Assembly: GCA_035578155.1 (NCBI GenBank)
Contig: JAPWDM010000005.1
Coordinates: forward strand, 41,058,365-41,122,364
Source of the DNA: Brachynemurus nebulosus
Taxonomy: Eukaryota; Arthropoda; Insecta; Neuroptera; Myrmeleontidae
DNA length: 64,000 nt
Reading direction: 5' to 3'
Below are positions 44,647-56,546 of this stretch, piece after piece. A program made the position numbers and the translations under genes. The number at the start of each line of letters is the position of its first letter. The first letter of the stretch is position 1. The notes under the pieces are model-generated. The model did no database searches. It was not told where the DNA came from and was given only the letters and a program-made list of their open reading frames with translations.

Positions 44647-45866
44647 GACGTTAGCTCAGTATCCTATTTTTCCTGAAGCGAACCCACACCAGTTGTCTTT
44701 ACTATTCCAAGAGAACAGTTTGTTGTTATTCTCACATAGGTGCCATTAATTGTATTGTTGGAGGAAAATGTTTGAAAATTTTTTGTTGTGCCCGGCGGTC
44801 CGTTACTTCTCTTGCCGGCTCTGGGCCTGCAGTATTTCTTAATAAGCTGTACATAAATTTACATGTATCGCAAAATGTTTGCAAAGAAAGCGAGGACGAT
44901 TAGTATTCCCTATTCGGTTCGGTTGGTACGAAACCTAACCAGTTCTTCCTCCTGGACAACAAATTATTTCTTTATTTTTCGTTAAAAGATATGTTTGACA
45001 TAATCTGTTATTTATTACTGCGTTTAATAGGCATAATAATATCTGTAATACAATTTAATTGTTTAATTCTTTAACTTTTCGCCATTCAGGTTTTATTTAA
45101 GACTTGAGCTACACTTTAATGTGAATTTTTTTTTTATTCTATAAGGCTAAGGCTACACGAGCTTTTTTTAACGCCTAGTTTTGAGCGGAAATTAACGCGA
45201 CGTTTTTTAAGGCTGACCCGCGATTACACGAGCGATAAATAACGCCATTAGTGTTTTTGAACTTCAAGAATTAATAGTTCATTGTCGACAAATTCCATTT
45301 CAATATTTATTGTGTTATAAATTCGAAGTATGAAAAGAGACTGAAATTGAATCATCAATTTGTATCTCTCAATACATAATTATCGGGTATAATATGGCGG
45401 ATATGACGTTTGGCGTTACTAGCGTTATTTATCTTTCGTGTAGCCAGCCAGATGCGTCCCACGTGTTTTTTATCGTCGTAGAGGCCTAGACCGACCAGAT
45501 CCATCATCTGGCGTTATAACCTTGAGAACGCGTGTGTCTTTCCATACTGAGCGATAATTTCCGCTACGTGTAGCCACTTTAATGAATTTCAATGTTGCCC
45601 ATATTTCTAGCGTTATTTACCTAAGGCTCAAGACTAGGCGTTAAAAAACGCAGATGTAGCCTTAGCCTAATACTAATTATATTTGTGTTGATTTTTAGTA
45701 TATAATGGTTTTCAGATGATTAGTTGCATAAATACTGAATACCAAACGTTAGGCGTACTTTTTTATGGTCAATCAGGTTAAACAATGACGCCTTTGAATC
45801 TGAAGGAATAGTAAAGGCAACAGATATGGGTTCGCCTTAGGAAAAATAGGATACTGAGCTGACGTC
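44647..45866. mobile_element. Element or fold-back with 63-bp inverted arms
   Basis: 44647-44709 and 45804-45866 are inverted copies sharing GCTCAGTATCCTATTTTTCC, GCGAACCCA and GCCTTTACTATTCC-like blocks at about 85 percent identity. The 1.2-kb interior includes another element at 45142-45670 and no coding frame. It may be a non-autonomous transposon or an old inverted duplication. Confidence 0.65.
45142..45670. mobile_element. MITE with TAAGGCTAAGGCTACA ends
   Basis: The left end TAAGGCTAAGGCTACACGAG and the complement of the right end TTAGGCTAAGGCTACATC match, and similarity continues through TTTTTTAACGCCTAGT and TTGAGC. 529 bp, no coding frame; several internal GTGTAGCC motifs repeat the terminus. 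It lies inside the fold-back at 44647. Confidence 0.8.
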
Positions 45867-45870
45867 TCAA

Positions 45871-47264
45871 TACGCTCGCAAACACAATAGAAAGAATTTA
45901 AGAAAATGCCAACTTGGACAAAAAAAAAATATTGTTTTAAATGAGTGTCTTGGACTATCTCGAATTTTACGAGAACCGGTTTTTATACTGATTTTACCAC
46001 ATTCTGTTAAAAAATCATGGTCTCATTCTTGTTCCATGTCGTCTTCATATTTAAGTAGAGTTTTTTGCATCCTTTTTCTGCACGTGCCCTTGAAGTGACC
46101 TCCAATATACACAAAAAATTAGCTCTTCCTCTGTTCTATATGCAAGTCGATCTTGAAAAGGATCGGAGCACGCATTGGGAAAAAACTTGGAAATATTCGA
46201 ATTTCACTTAAAGTGGTTTTACCAAAAGACAATTATGTTTAAAACCCTAATATTGGTATATAAGACTTACACTATCACATAGCGCAATTAATGCTACGAT
46301 TATTTCTTTTAATTTCCCATTTAGGCACTTTTACTCCTCTTTACCCCGAAGGGTTTTTTGGTACACTTATTTAGTACCGTCTATGCCCACATAGACGGTA
46401 TTATCAATTTTTTATTGGCAACTCTTTATTCTTGAAAAAGTCTCAGGTGACCCATTTAGCTGTATGAATGTAAACACTTAAAAGATAAATATTGCTAAAT
46501 TACTAAATTATTGTTTTCAAAAAACTCAATTATTTGTGTCCCGAATTATAAAACGTTATTTAAATGTAATATTTGCTAGAAGAACGCATACACAAATATC
46601 TCCGTGTGTTATCATTATTACAACTTGTATAATGTCGTGGTAGAAATAGCGAGCGTAGAATAAAATGTTTTATACGAAATAATTACAATTTTATGTGCTA
46701 CGCCGTTACGCTTTATGTTGAAAGCGTGAAGGAAATATGTTTTGACGTTTTACTTTACACTGCTATTTTTACTACACATCGCACACAAAATTAAACGTCT
46801 TTACATTACATTTTTATTTCCATACGCAATACTTATTTCTCTCTAAAAATAAGTGCAGAAATATTTTCCGGAAATTTTTTATATTTTTAATTTTGTACGG
46901 TTTTTGTGTTGGTAAAAATTTAATTCTTTCTGCTTGGCGTGTAGTATTTCGAGCGAAATTTATGATATTAAATGGATATGTTAAAATAATTTTTTTTCAG
47001 AATTTTACGGTTGAACGTTAAGTAAAATAGGGATCTCCAATGCGAGAATCATCTGAGTGAGTAAAAAATCTTAATTTCGTATTGATTGAGATTGGCTAGA
47101 TTGGCATGCAGATGGTTGCTGTAAAAAACCATTGTTTTAGTTAATAAAGAAATTGATGGCAGAAATAGAAATTGATCAAGTTCTTCTTTTTCTGCAATCT
47201 GGGGGATCCCGTGTATTTAAACTTATTGTTAGTGAAATATTAAGTAATAATCCCACTCATTGAT
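45871..47264. other. Gene-free stretch with one sharp hairpin
   Basis: No gene seen. TACCGTCTATG and CATAGACGGTA form a perfect 11-bp stem with a CCCA loop at 46375-46400. Confidence 0.5.
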
Positions 47265-47485
47265 ATGTACCTAAGAAGCCTGCATCTTTAATGGTTCCAG
47301 TTCGTTCCTGATTTCCGATGAATTGTCTCAATCTCTGTATCAGAAACTTGTCTTGCATTCATTCAATATGGTGGGCTATTTCTTCCTTCATACCATATTT
47401 TCTGTAACGTGATTCACCCCTGTAGATTTCCGTTCGATGCCCCTTTAGAATACCCAGTAAGGAAACTCGTTACAACTTTTATCCT
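47265..47485 (-). pseudogene. Degenerate LINE C-terminal fragment
   Basis: On the minus strand one frame reads ERIKVVTSFLTGYSKG and another ESRYRKYGMKEEIAHHI, with NECKT in a third. Together they resemble the end of a LINE polyprotein (FLTGH..., then an RKCG...EEE.AHHI..C zinc knuckle) broken by frame changes and stops, with knuckle cysteines replaced by Tyr. Confidence 0.45.
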
Positions 47486-47490
47486 CTCAG

Positions 47491-48525
47491 ATTACATAGA
47501 TATTGATTAAAACATTTAAATGTGTGTAAGCGATGGTACAAATATGATCTTTTAACTATTTCTTTATTACTTGTTCCGTTCAAACTATTTTAGACAAATG
47601 TTTCCACTTTATCAGTTATATTGGTTCCATATTGGAATTGTTGTTGGTACTCTTATGATTCTTCAGAACGTAGTAATCTTAGATTTTCGAAGAAAAAATT
47701 TAATAGAAAACAGATTCAAAACATTATTGATTTCTTTTCTTGATGTCCATGTGTCATACCGATAGCACTCGATATTGGAAATAATGAAATTCTTGACATT
47801 GGATCATGTTAGTATCTGCCATGTTTTCAATTAGTTCGACAAGTATGAATAGTCGACAATAAAAGGTTAAGATTGTTCTGTTTTAGTTTTCAATTACTCG
47901 ATGGTACTTAAGAAGACGAAGCAGCCGAGGAAAAGTTTTAATTTGTTCCATATTCTTTTCGACGGTCTATAACGAGGTATTTTCTGCTTCGTTTTTATTT
48001 TACGTGGCAATTTTTACTGATCATTAAAATGATAAACATGTTTTTATTGTACTTTTAAAAATTTTTTTCTTTTTGTGACATATCTGTCTTCTTTATACTA
48101 TATGTCTCTTTTTATTTTTGGATATTTATTTTCATTATTACGAATACGACGTACGAAAATATAAAATAAGAGTATTTCCGCAAAGCTTTTGTCACCGCAA
48201 ATGGAGAGCGAATTTTATAAATATAAAGCACCATAACTTTGTTTGAGTTCAGTAACGATGTAACTATAAGGAAAAAGTTTCTGTTATAATTATGCAGAGA
48301 AAGGAATTTAAAAAAAAATTAAATTGTAATTTTCAATGTTTTCAACAATGACAAGCTGCATTTCTTACTTTTCTCGTACATAAGTTTCGTGCTGCTCATA
48401 TTTGGGAGGTTACTCAGGGTTAATAAAAAATTTTTTGTCACTATTCAGTCCGCACATCTATGCAGTAGAATCCCAGTAAGTGCACTGTAATTTTGATTAA
48501 ACACTTGAAATTGAATATCCAGAGT
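47491..48525. other. Gene-free AT-rich stretch
   Basis: No gene or element recognised. Confidence 0.4.
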
Positions 48526-48705
48526 CGACGAGAGGGTATCGTAGCTGGAATTTCAACCCTGGGGCCCGGGTTTGAGGACAAGGCCCTTACCTGTCGGTAG
48601 AGTGCCCGTGAAAAAAGTTAAGAGTTTTTTTTACCCATCATTTATTTTATTGGGAGGAAATTTTTTAAAAATGCTATTCATTCCCGAGGTCCGCCATTTC
48701 TCTCT
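48526..48705 (+). repeat. Dispersed repeat copy (family also at 42863)
   Basis: CGAGAGGGT, CAACCCTGGGGCCCGGG, CCATCATTTATTTTATTGGG and CGCCATTTCTCTC in the same order as the copy at 42863. Confidence 0.75.
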
Positions 48706-49134
48706 GTTTATATCTTAAGGCTTTGTGTTATGTAATATATGTATTAATGTAAAATATTACATATACATATTATGTATACTCCATTCTTATCTAAAAATAC
48801 CCCTGTCGCAGCATCCTGCATAACACAGCGAATTTCCGTTTATAAAAATTAGTTTTTCTCGGAAACTAGTTGACATAGAATAATAGTTTAAAGACCTTTT
48901 TTATGTAATTTTTTCTCCTCTTTTAAATGATGTAAAAAAATTTGGCAAAAATTTTTGAATAAGTGGAAATTTTGGCAAAAAACTAATTTTTTGCAAGAAC
49001 AAAAACCATGTTCCTGGCATCCGACGTGTCTGGCTGAAGAACTCATCCAAGATTTTTGGACTTCCAACGTTGTCACCAAATTTCGTAAACCTAGGACATT
49101 TCGTTCGAGAGTTATCGTGCTGATACATATATAC

Positions 49135-49144
<10 letters not shown>

Positions 49145-49207
<63 letters not shown>
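49145..49207. repeat. (TA)n microsatellite with a CATA lead
   Basis: Preceded by ATACATACATACATACA, then uninterrupted TA. Confidence 0.97.
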
Positions 49208-49210
<3 letters not shown>

Positions 49211-49219
49211 TTTAGTGAA

Positions 49220-50179
49220 TATTATTTTCGGTTTCTAGGGACCTCAAAACAAATTTCTGCCATAGTCCCGGGCTCAAGTCGCGTCATGACACCTACTGTA
49301 ATAGCTGAATTTCCAGAATTCTTTCTGGAAATTCGCTAAAAAGAAAAAAAACTGAAAAACCAATTGATTATGTTGGGTGGTTGAGAGAAAGGGAGTAGGT
49401 ACCAATACCACATCTCCTGTAGAGGTAATGGATTCTTTTTATTTTTTTAAACGGAACCGCACTTTAAGTATGCATAATTCCTCAATTTATTATTCTAGAT
49501 ATTAACGAAGAACAAAATTCGAAGAACAAACGGCTTAGGTTTTTTTCTAACTCTTAATAACGTTTCAAAATTTCAGGTAATTTCTTAAGTTAGGTAATAT
49601 GGATACTGACAATTAACAAACAACTTTCTAAAAAGACGTTACCTAGCTATTTCTTTCTTTACAAAAGAAAATTTTTACTACAGTATTAATTAAACACTAA
49701 CAATTATTTATAAGTTAATCTGCACACTTTGGTAGACAGCTTACTGTAGTACTTAAAATAAACAGTAAAATATGCAGATACAATTCGAAAAATGTTAACA
49801 AACGCTTAACAGTAATACCAGGGAACTACAAAAAAAAATGTTTCCTTGTATCAGCCTTAATAAATATTCATTTCTGAAAAATTCTACATGGTATTTATAA
49901 TATGTGTACAAAGCATTTGTTATATTTACGCGTAATTTAGAAGTTGTACTATACATATGTAAGCGATACTACATATTTATTGTGTAAATGTATACTTTAT
50001 GAATCCTTCATTACAATATTTAAATTGACACCCTACAATACTAAACTGTATTCACAGTAAAAACGCTTGGCATGTTCAAAGACCCTATATAGATAGATGG
50101 AGAGACAGAAAAAGCACTGACGAGCTCAATGCATATGCACCTACTTGAAAATCGTAAAAAAATAAAAATTTTATATATA
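49220..50179. other. Gene-free AT-rich stretch
   Basis: No gene or element recognised. Confidence 0.4.
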
Positions 50180-50521
50180 CAGTCGATTCTCGTTAATTCA
50201 AAACTCGAGGGACTCTTAAAATATTACGAATTATAGAGAGGTTCGAATTATCGCAGGTAACAATTTTAATTTTTTAAGCATTTGCGATGAATGAACTTGA
50301 ACTTGTCTCAACATGTACTTACAATCTTTCTGTCTCTTTGCAACTTTGAATTGTCGAGTGTTTGATGCCGATGAGTTCGAATTAACGCGTCGTTTTGTTA
50401 CGTAGCAATGATTTTTTCGTTCGAATTACCAAGTGTATAAAGAGTTTTTGTAGGGAACTTGTGATACCTTTGAATTATAGAGAGTTTCGAATTATCGCAG
50501 GTTTGAAATAACGACAGTCTA

Positions 50522-50524
<3 letters not shown>
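50180..50524. mobile_element. Tigger/pogo-like MITE at a TA target
   Basis: CAGTCGATTCTCGTTA at the left pairs with TAACGACAGTCTACTG at the right, the CAGT...CTCGTTA style of Tigger elements, with TA on both sides. The interior repeats GAATTATAGAGAG and TTCGAATTATCGCAGGT in direct orientation near each end. 345 bp, no transposase. Confidence 0.8.

Positions 50525-50611
<87 letters not shown>
50525..50611. repeat. (TA)n microsatellite, about 87 bp
   Basis: Starts at the right TA target of the Tigger-like MITE, so it may have expanded from it. Confidence 0.97.
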
Positions 50612-50613
<2 letters not shown>

Positions 50614-51289
50614 TTATTGTTCATCATCGTTTATGTCAGCAAAATTTACATACACTCGAGTGAGTTTGATGTACGATATATACGGGTAAGAAAGAGATAG
50701 TTGAAAGATAATATATACAGTTATTAAAGTACCCGGTATCCCGCGATCAACTTACTTTATGTAGATGTGGGTGAAGTTTATATACATACGTATACACTGT
50801 GGGGAGATAAAGTATTTCATGTACAATAGGAAAAGTTTACCATTTTTTGAATTTAAATATAATTGAAGATAATTTGAAGAGTAAAGCGTTGCATAATATA
50901 AACAGATAATTTACAAATAACGTTGCCAAGTAATACTACTTATTGAAAATAATAAACAAATTCAAACTTATAAAAAGAAAAAAATAATTATTTTGTATTA
51001 TACTGTCCAATTTGTTTAATTTGTCGGCAGAATACTTGATGTTACTTTATTTTACATACTTGAAATAAAGTTATTCTTTAAATTTCAATATTGTCGGTGT
51101 GGTTGTGAACATTATCAAAGTATGGTGGGCTTTTGTTCGTATTTAAACATACTTTAATATTAATGTGCTCGTTGTAATGTCCAGCTAAACTGAGCACACG
51201 GCTCCTTGGTATACATGACCAAATCATTGTTTTATTTACCTATTTAATTTAAAAATCACATAGTAATTGAAAAATTTCCAAATTGGATT

Positions 51290-51365
51290 TAAGACTCGGA
51301 CCCAGGATCTCTTGGTAACCAATTAAGTGTTTCGCGATTAAACTACCAATCCACCTCTATAAAGC
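51290..51365 (-). mobile_element. tRNA-derived SINE head
   Basis: Minus strand: GGTGGATTGGTAGTTTAATC, then TTGGTTACCAAGAGATCCTG and GGTCCGAGTC. The last matches a polymerase III B box with two changes. The layout is that of a tRNA-derived SINE head, not of an intact tRNA gene, since the acceptor stem does not pair. Confidence 0.5.
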
Positions 51366-51371
51366 TAGTCG

Positions 51372-52444
51372 GCCAAAAAAAAAAAAAAAAAAGTAAAATC
51401 CCAAAAAACTACTAGATAAAAATCAGGTATATATTACGTGTTATTTAAGCCTGTTAATAAAAAATTAGGTGTTCTTACCGTTTTCAAGAATACATGAGAA
51501 ACGAAACGGACGGCTAGGCTTACATAAACCTATAGGTAAAAGAGAGTGTTTTCGGTAGTTTAAAGTATGAGGACTTAAGTGTAAATTAGGTGTTCTTCGA
51601 CAATGCTGGCAAAGATTCTAAGAAAAATTTTAAGAGAAATATTTTAATCCATGGGAGCGCTGTGAACAACGTTAAAGAAAAAACGTTCTACATAGCGCTT
51701 CCACTGTTTGTTGAATATTATATATTTTGTTATGTAATTAAATAGAAAAACGCCAAAAATTTTCTGAACATTCCCAGCGCCCCCACCAACACTATAATAA
51801 TGATGTTATGAATTTGATAACTTGTTATAAATTTAGATTATCATGTAAATATAAGTCAGCAAATATAATATCATGTAAATCAGTTTCAACTGAAGTTTTC
51901 AACTATTTTGTTAAACGAACAAGTGTAAAAAACTCTAGAAAAATATTTTTTTCTTCACAGCGCTTCCGCTGTTTGTTAGATTATATATTCATTATACCGT
52001 ATAGTTGCAAAGAAAAATATTTAAAATCTTATAACGTTCTTGGGGTCCACAAAATCGAAAGCTTATATATTTGTTACAATTTAATTACTACAAATTTGGG
52101 CACAGTACCCGTTTTTGGATTTTTACACTTACTATATAGATACAAAGGTCAAATTTTAAATGAATTTTGCAAAAGTTGTAGTAAATCAAAGATATATAAA
52201 TATATATCAGAATTATTATATAATTCTAGATGCTACTTACCATAAATGTTCTTTAATTCATTGGGTATATGATTGTAGAAATGGTGGAAACACTAAAGAT
52301 CTAATAACAAAAAAAAAAAAAAAAAAAAAAAATTGCCAAGAAATTTGTAAAAACAGAGTAAATCAAACATTTAATATATTGCATTATTATATTGCAAATA
52401 CCTATTGGTTTAAGTTTTTTTGTAACTCTTCTCTATCTGTTATA
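51372..52444. other. Gene-free AT-rich stretch with short repeats
   Basis: GCGCTTCC.CTGTTTGTT occurs twice in direct order (about 51689 and 51960). AGCGCT-containing arms pair at 51655-51702. A 145-codon open frame at 51808 has no domain or codon signature, and a poly-A run at 52311-52331 breaks the next one. Confidence 0.4.
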
Positions 52445-53036
52445 TATAGGGTGTTATTGAATAAGTGCGAAAGATTTTAACAGTTGATTGCTGAGGTTAT
52501 TTTATGTAAAAAAGTTCATATAAAGCCAAGTCCGAAAACGCTTAGTTTCCAAGATGTAGGGTGTTTAGTTTCTCGTCTTTTTTAATATTTTCTTAAATAT
52601 TTCAAAATTGTTTTGAGAAATTGTCACAAAATTTGGGACACGCTATGACAGGATAAATACCCATATTCTGTAGTAGACAGAATATTTCCACTCAAACCAA
52701 TGGCGTCCGTACGGTTATATGATGACATATTTTTGAAGAAAGAAAAGGCACGCCAATGATTTTTTTCCAATTCGTAAATTTTTTTAAATGTTTCATAAAT
52801 TTGTGACAAAAACGACATCTTAGTACTTTGTCGTTCATGTAGCCGTTTTCAAGTTAAAAATAATTTCCAGTTATTATTCCTACCACAAAACCGGTATGAG
52901 CTATCTAATAGTGCATCTACTTTGTATCTTGGAAACTAAGGCTTTTCGGATCTGGGTTTATATGAACTTTTTAACACAAAAGAACCTCAACAATCACCTG
53001 TTAAAATCTTTCGCACTTATTTACTAACACCCTGTA
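52445..53036. mobile_element. MITE with about 118-bp terminal inverted repeats
   Basis: The left TATAGGGTGTTATTGAATAA and the complement of the right TACAGGGTGTTAGTAAATAA begin arms that stay matched through AAGTGCGAAAGATTTTAACA, AAAAGTTCATATAAA and CTTAGTTTCCAAGAT. TA flanks both ends. No transposase. The long arms favour a stable hairpin. Confidence 0.88.
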
Positions 53037-53039
53037 TAG

Positions 53040-55869
53040 TTAAACTACCTTAAATGAACTAGCTTCCTATAGGGTACATACGTATATTATGGGTTATGAG
53101 CAATAATTATGGTAGAATTATTGGTGGTTTGAGAACTCTTCTCTTCTACTACATATTCATACAGTAGAAAAAAAGAAACTTTAACTCATTTTAATAACAA
53201 TTTATTCAGTTTCAAAAGAATTTATATTAACGTATATTTATTTATTGTCTTTGATTCAGTAAGTTGACAAATGTAAATGTATTGCTTTTCTCATAATATA
53301 GTAACCTGTATTTCAGCAGTATTGATATTGCAACTAAATCTGGTTTCTTTTATATTCTGTAGTATTTTCTCCATAACTTTTTAGGTTGAAACTGATTTAA
53401 AAAAAAAAAAAAAAAAACTTGTGGGTGTGCTTAAGACCACACGAGCGCAGTGAAAACTTTTATGGCGATCTTTTAACCGATTCAGTGTAACATAAACATA
53501 TTCTATAGAAAGGACTTTATTGGGCACGTCGTGGTTATGATTGACATGCGAAGCCAATAACAAAACTGCGGAAAGTAAATAATAATAATAATAATAAATT
53601 ATTTTCAAACTAAGTTCAAGACTTCAGGTTAGAACCAGAATCAATTTACAGTATATCTACAAAGTCACAGGTTACATAAGACAATTTCACTGTGAATTAA
53701 CTGCGCTGTGACCCATTCGAGAAATATTCTCGGCCCAGAGGTATGATTTGGATAAAATTAACAAATAGTTAATTACAGTAATAAAATATATAGGCACAGT
53801 ATAAATAAAAGATTATTACCATAGGCAGTAGCGAAACAAACTTTCTATCCTTTTTTGATATAAGTACAAACAATTTTGTTTGTCCTTTTTTACTTGTGTG
53901 ATTGTGTGTGTTTGTACATGTGAGATTGAGGGTTGATAATGGTCATGTTAAATTATATGAACAAGTAAAAGCAACTTTCTTCAAAATGAATTGAGCAAAC
54001 GCGAAATTGATGGCAGTATTCAACACGAGAATTTAGATCGTCACGACCTAAGAGCACCAACCACTGTCGAAATCGAAAATATTAACTGAATTATTATAAA
54101 ATATTAATAATTATTTATTATTTAACGTATTTTTACATTTAAACAAAATTTAGCAGCACAAGAGTTATCACCAGACATTTTAAACCACCATAATAATTAA
54201 ATACATATTAGAAATATCTTACAGATCACAAAACACACTAAAATTACAAGGAAATATCAAAAATAACTGATGACAAGCTTTAAATAAAAAAGTTTAATGA
54301 CAGTTAAAATTCCACTGCCATCGTTGTTAAAAATTTTAAAAAAGTCAGTGAAACTTAGACAAAATAAAATATTTTACATAATTATCAACTGTAAATTTTC
54401 ACAAAATAATTTGACCTGCAAATTTATTTTTCTAAATTAAATTTACTTTAGTGATGATATTTTCATTGTATTAGTATGCATAATAATGTTATGCATTATT
54501 TAGGTACATAACATGGATAACCCTTTGGAATTTTTGAATTCCAAATGACACTCTTACGTCATCTCGTTTCGTAACTGTTTGTGAAACAAACTATTATTTA
54601 AACTGTGATATAGGTATTTATTTAACAATTGACTATACTATAACTTACAATTTACTAAAACGTAGGTACGTATACAACAATAAAATTAATTTTGACAATA
54701 AGCGAATATACCTAGAACCCTATTTGAATTTTTCAATAACAAATTACTAAATCAAATATGAACACTCATCAAATTAAGATTGAGAAATACTCTAATAAAA
54801 TATTTCTCGTTGCGAGGACCTCGGGCTGACCGGAATAATATGTAATCCACAAAATTTTGTCTTGTCAATAAACGGTTGATACAGATGGACACTCGTTTTG
54901 TATGAAAAAGCGAAAGATAAGAAACACTTAAAAGCAACTATGACTGCGGAAATGTTTTAAAAATAGTTTTGAACCCTATTTCTGAAACGACTGCGAGCGG
55001 TTGAAAACACTTAAAAATGCCGCTTCGGTGCGCATGACAGCTATTTTTCATTACTTTATTCCGGTATCTATCTTATTTCGTTATTTATGCTATATTTCTA
55101 TAAATAGCTCAAAAATTATCGATATAAACACACAAAACTGTAATTACCTTTTGAAACATTACATGGGTTTTTCTTGAAACTACATTTCTCAAAACGGTAG
55201 ACAAGTAAACGTAGGGTTGGTAGGGTTTTTTGCACGCTTATCAATTACTATTCCTCATCCTTATCAACTTTATAGTGAACATTGAGGACGAGATGAGAAC
55301 TGAAAGAAAATTATCAAAACTGAAATTATTTACGCAATCTCTTTGGTACATGTATTAAAAATTTCTTGGGTCAGTAAAAATACTTTGTATATCCCTATAT
55401 TCCATTACATCAAGTCCATAAAAGCAACTGACTGTACGAAACATGTTTTGTACAAGTACAACTTGCATTTGACTTGATTTCATTTTTCTAAAATTGTGAT
55501 TAATATTTAGAATATTTAAGTAAATGGAAAAACTTTTTGGAAAATAAATTATTATTTACACTTAATAATTTCTTGATTTGAATAAAGACTAAATGAATAG
55601 AACAAAAAGAGAAATTACGAATAAAAATGTAAATTAAAAATTAAATTTAATAAAAATAAAATCACTGCTTTATATTTTTATTAAAAATAACATTTTCAAT
55701 TTCTTTACATTTTTACCATAAAAATAAAAATAAAAAAGGGACTTTTTAAAGAGTCATTCAGTTTGTGTTTAATTCACACAACATAAAAGAGTAACAGTTA
55801 AGAATTATAAAATTTTGTGTTAAAAATTACAAATTGTGTTAACTAGCTTTTAGAGAACTGCTACTTTTT
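53040..55869. other. Gene-free AT-rich stretch
   Basis: No gene seen. It contains a poly-A tract at 53400-53417, an (ATA)n run near 53580 and the repeat copy at 54944. Confidence 0.45.
54944..55015 (-). repeat. Dispersed repeat copy (partner at 25764)
   Basis: Reverse-complement copy of 25764-25832, recognisable by AACCCTATTTCTGAAACGAC and GACTGCGGAAAT. Confidence 0.75.
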
Positions 55870-56546
55870 TCTTAGGAGTTTTCCCACAGAAATAAAATAT
55901 TTTTCCCGGATAAAAAATAGACTATAAAATTCTTTTTTATATCACTTTAAATATATTTTCCCATGAGAATAAGACTTCCCACAGAACTTAGATATTTTTC
56001 CGGGATCGAAAGTAACCTGCGTTTATCGTTATATATTGTTTCTTCTGCTAACAATATTCTAATCAATTGTCCGTTGTTATAATTTAAATATCAGGGTGAC
56101 CGGGCCCGGCCCGGGGAAAATTTCATCTGTATGGAATTTGTTAAGAATAGTAGATGTGCCAACTGACGATAGCTGGATAGTTACCGGTTCTTTATTTCCT
56201 TATAGGATACAAATAATATTTTGAACAGCAAATAAGTAATTCCGTTGTAGTCGTCGGTAGAAATATTATTGTTATTGGTGGTATCTATGTAGAAATATTT
56301 ATTAATATTGTAAAATACACTTCATTAGTAACAAATGAAAAGATTGCTCGTTTAATAGTATAATATACATTTTCCCTAGGGAATGAAATATTTTCCTGAA
56401 ATAAAAAGTAGCCTATAACCATCTCTGTTCTGCGAAGTACGTCTGTGCAAAATTTTAAGTTAATTAGTTAAGCTGTTTAGGCGTGAAAGCCAGTCAAACA
56501 ATCAAACAAACAAACAAACTCACTTTCGCATTTATAACACTAGTTA
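55870..56546 (+). mobile_element. 3' end of an RTE-like or related insect retroelement
   Basis: The stretch ends GGCGTGAAAGCCAGTC, an (AAAC)n run, then CTCACTTTCGCATTTATAA, a 3' end familiar from many insect genomes. Upstream, a block of the CCCxxxGAAxxAxATATTTT.CCC type occurs three times (about 55882, 55977 and 56374). No coding frame remains. The family name is from memory of its tail and is not certain. Confidence 0.5.

Noticed and set aside
48888..49215. Overlapping open frames next to the (TA)n tract
   Set aside because: They run into the microsatellite or read repeat text in several frames; no coding signature.
51290..51365. Functional tRNA gene
   Set aside because: No pairing acceptor stem and a mutated B box; better explained as a SINE head.
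51808..52245. 145-codon plus-strand open frame
   Set aside because: AT-driven composition, no domain, no splice support, and a duplicated non-coding motif runs through it.
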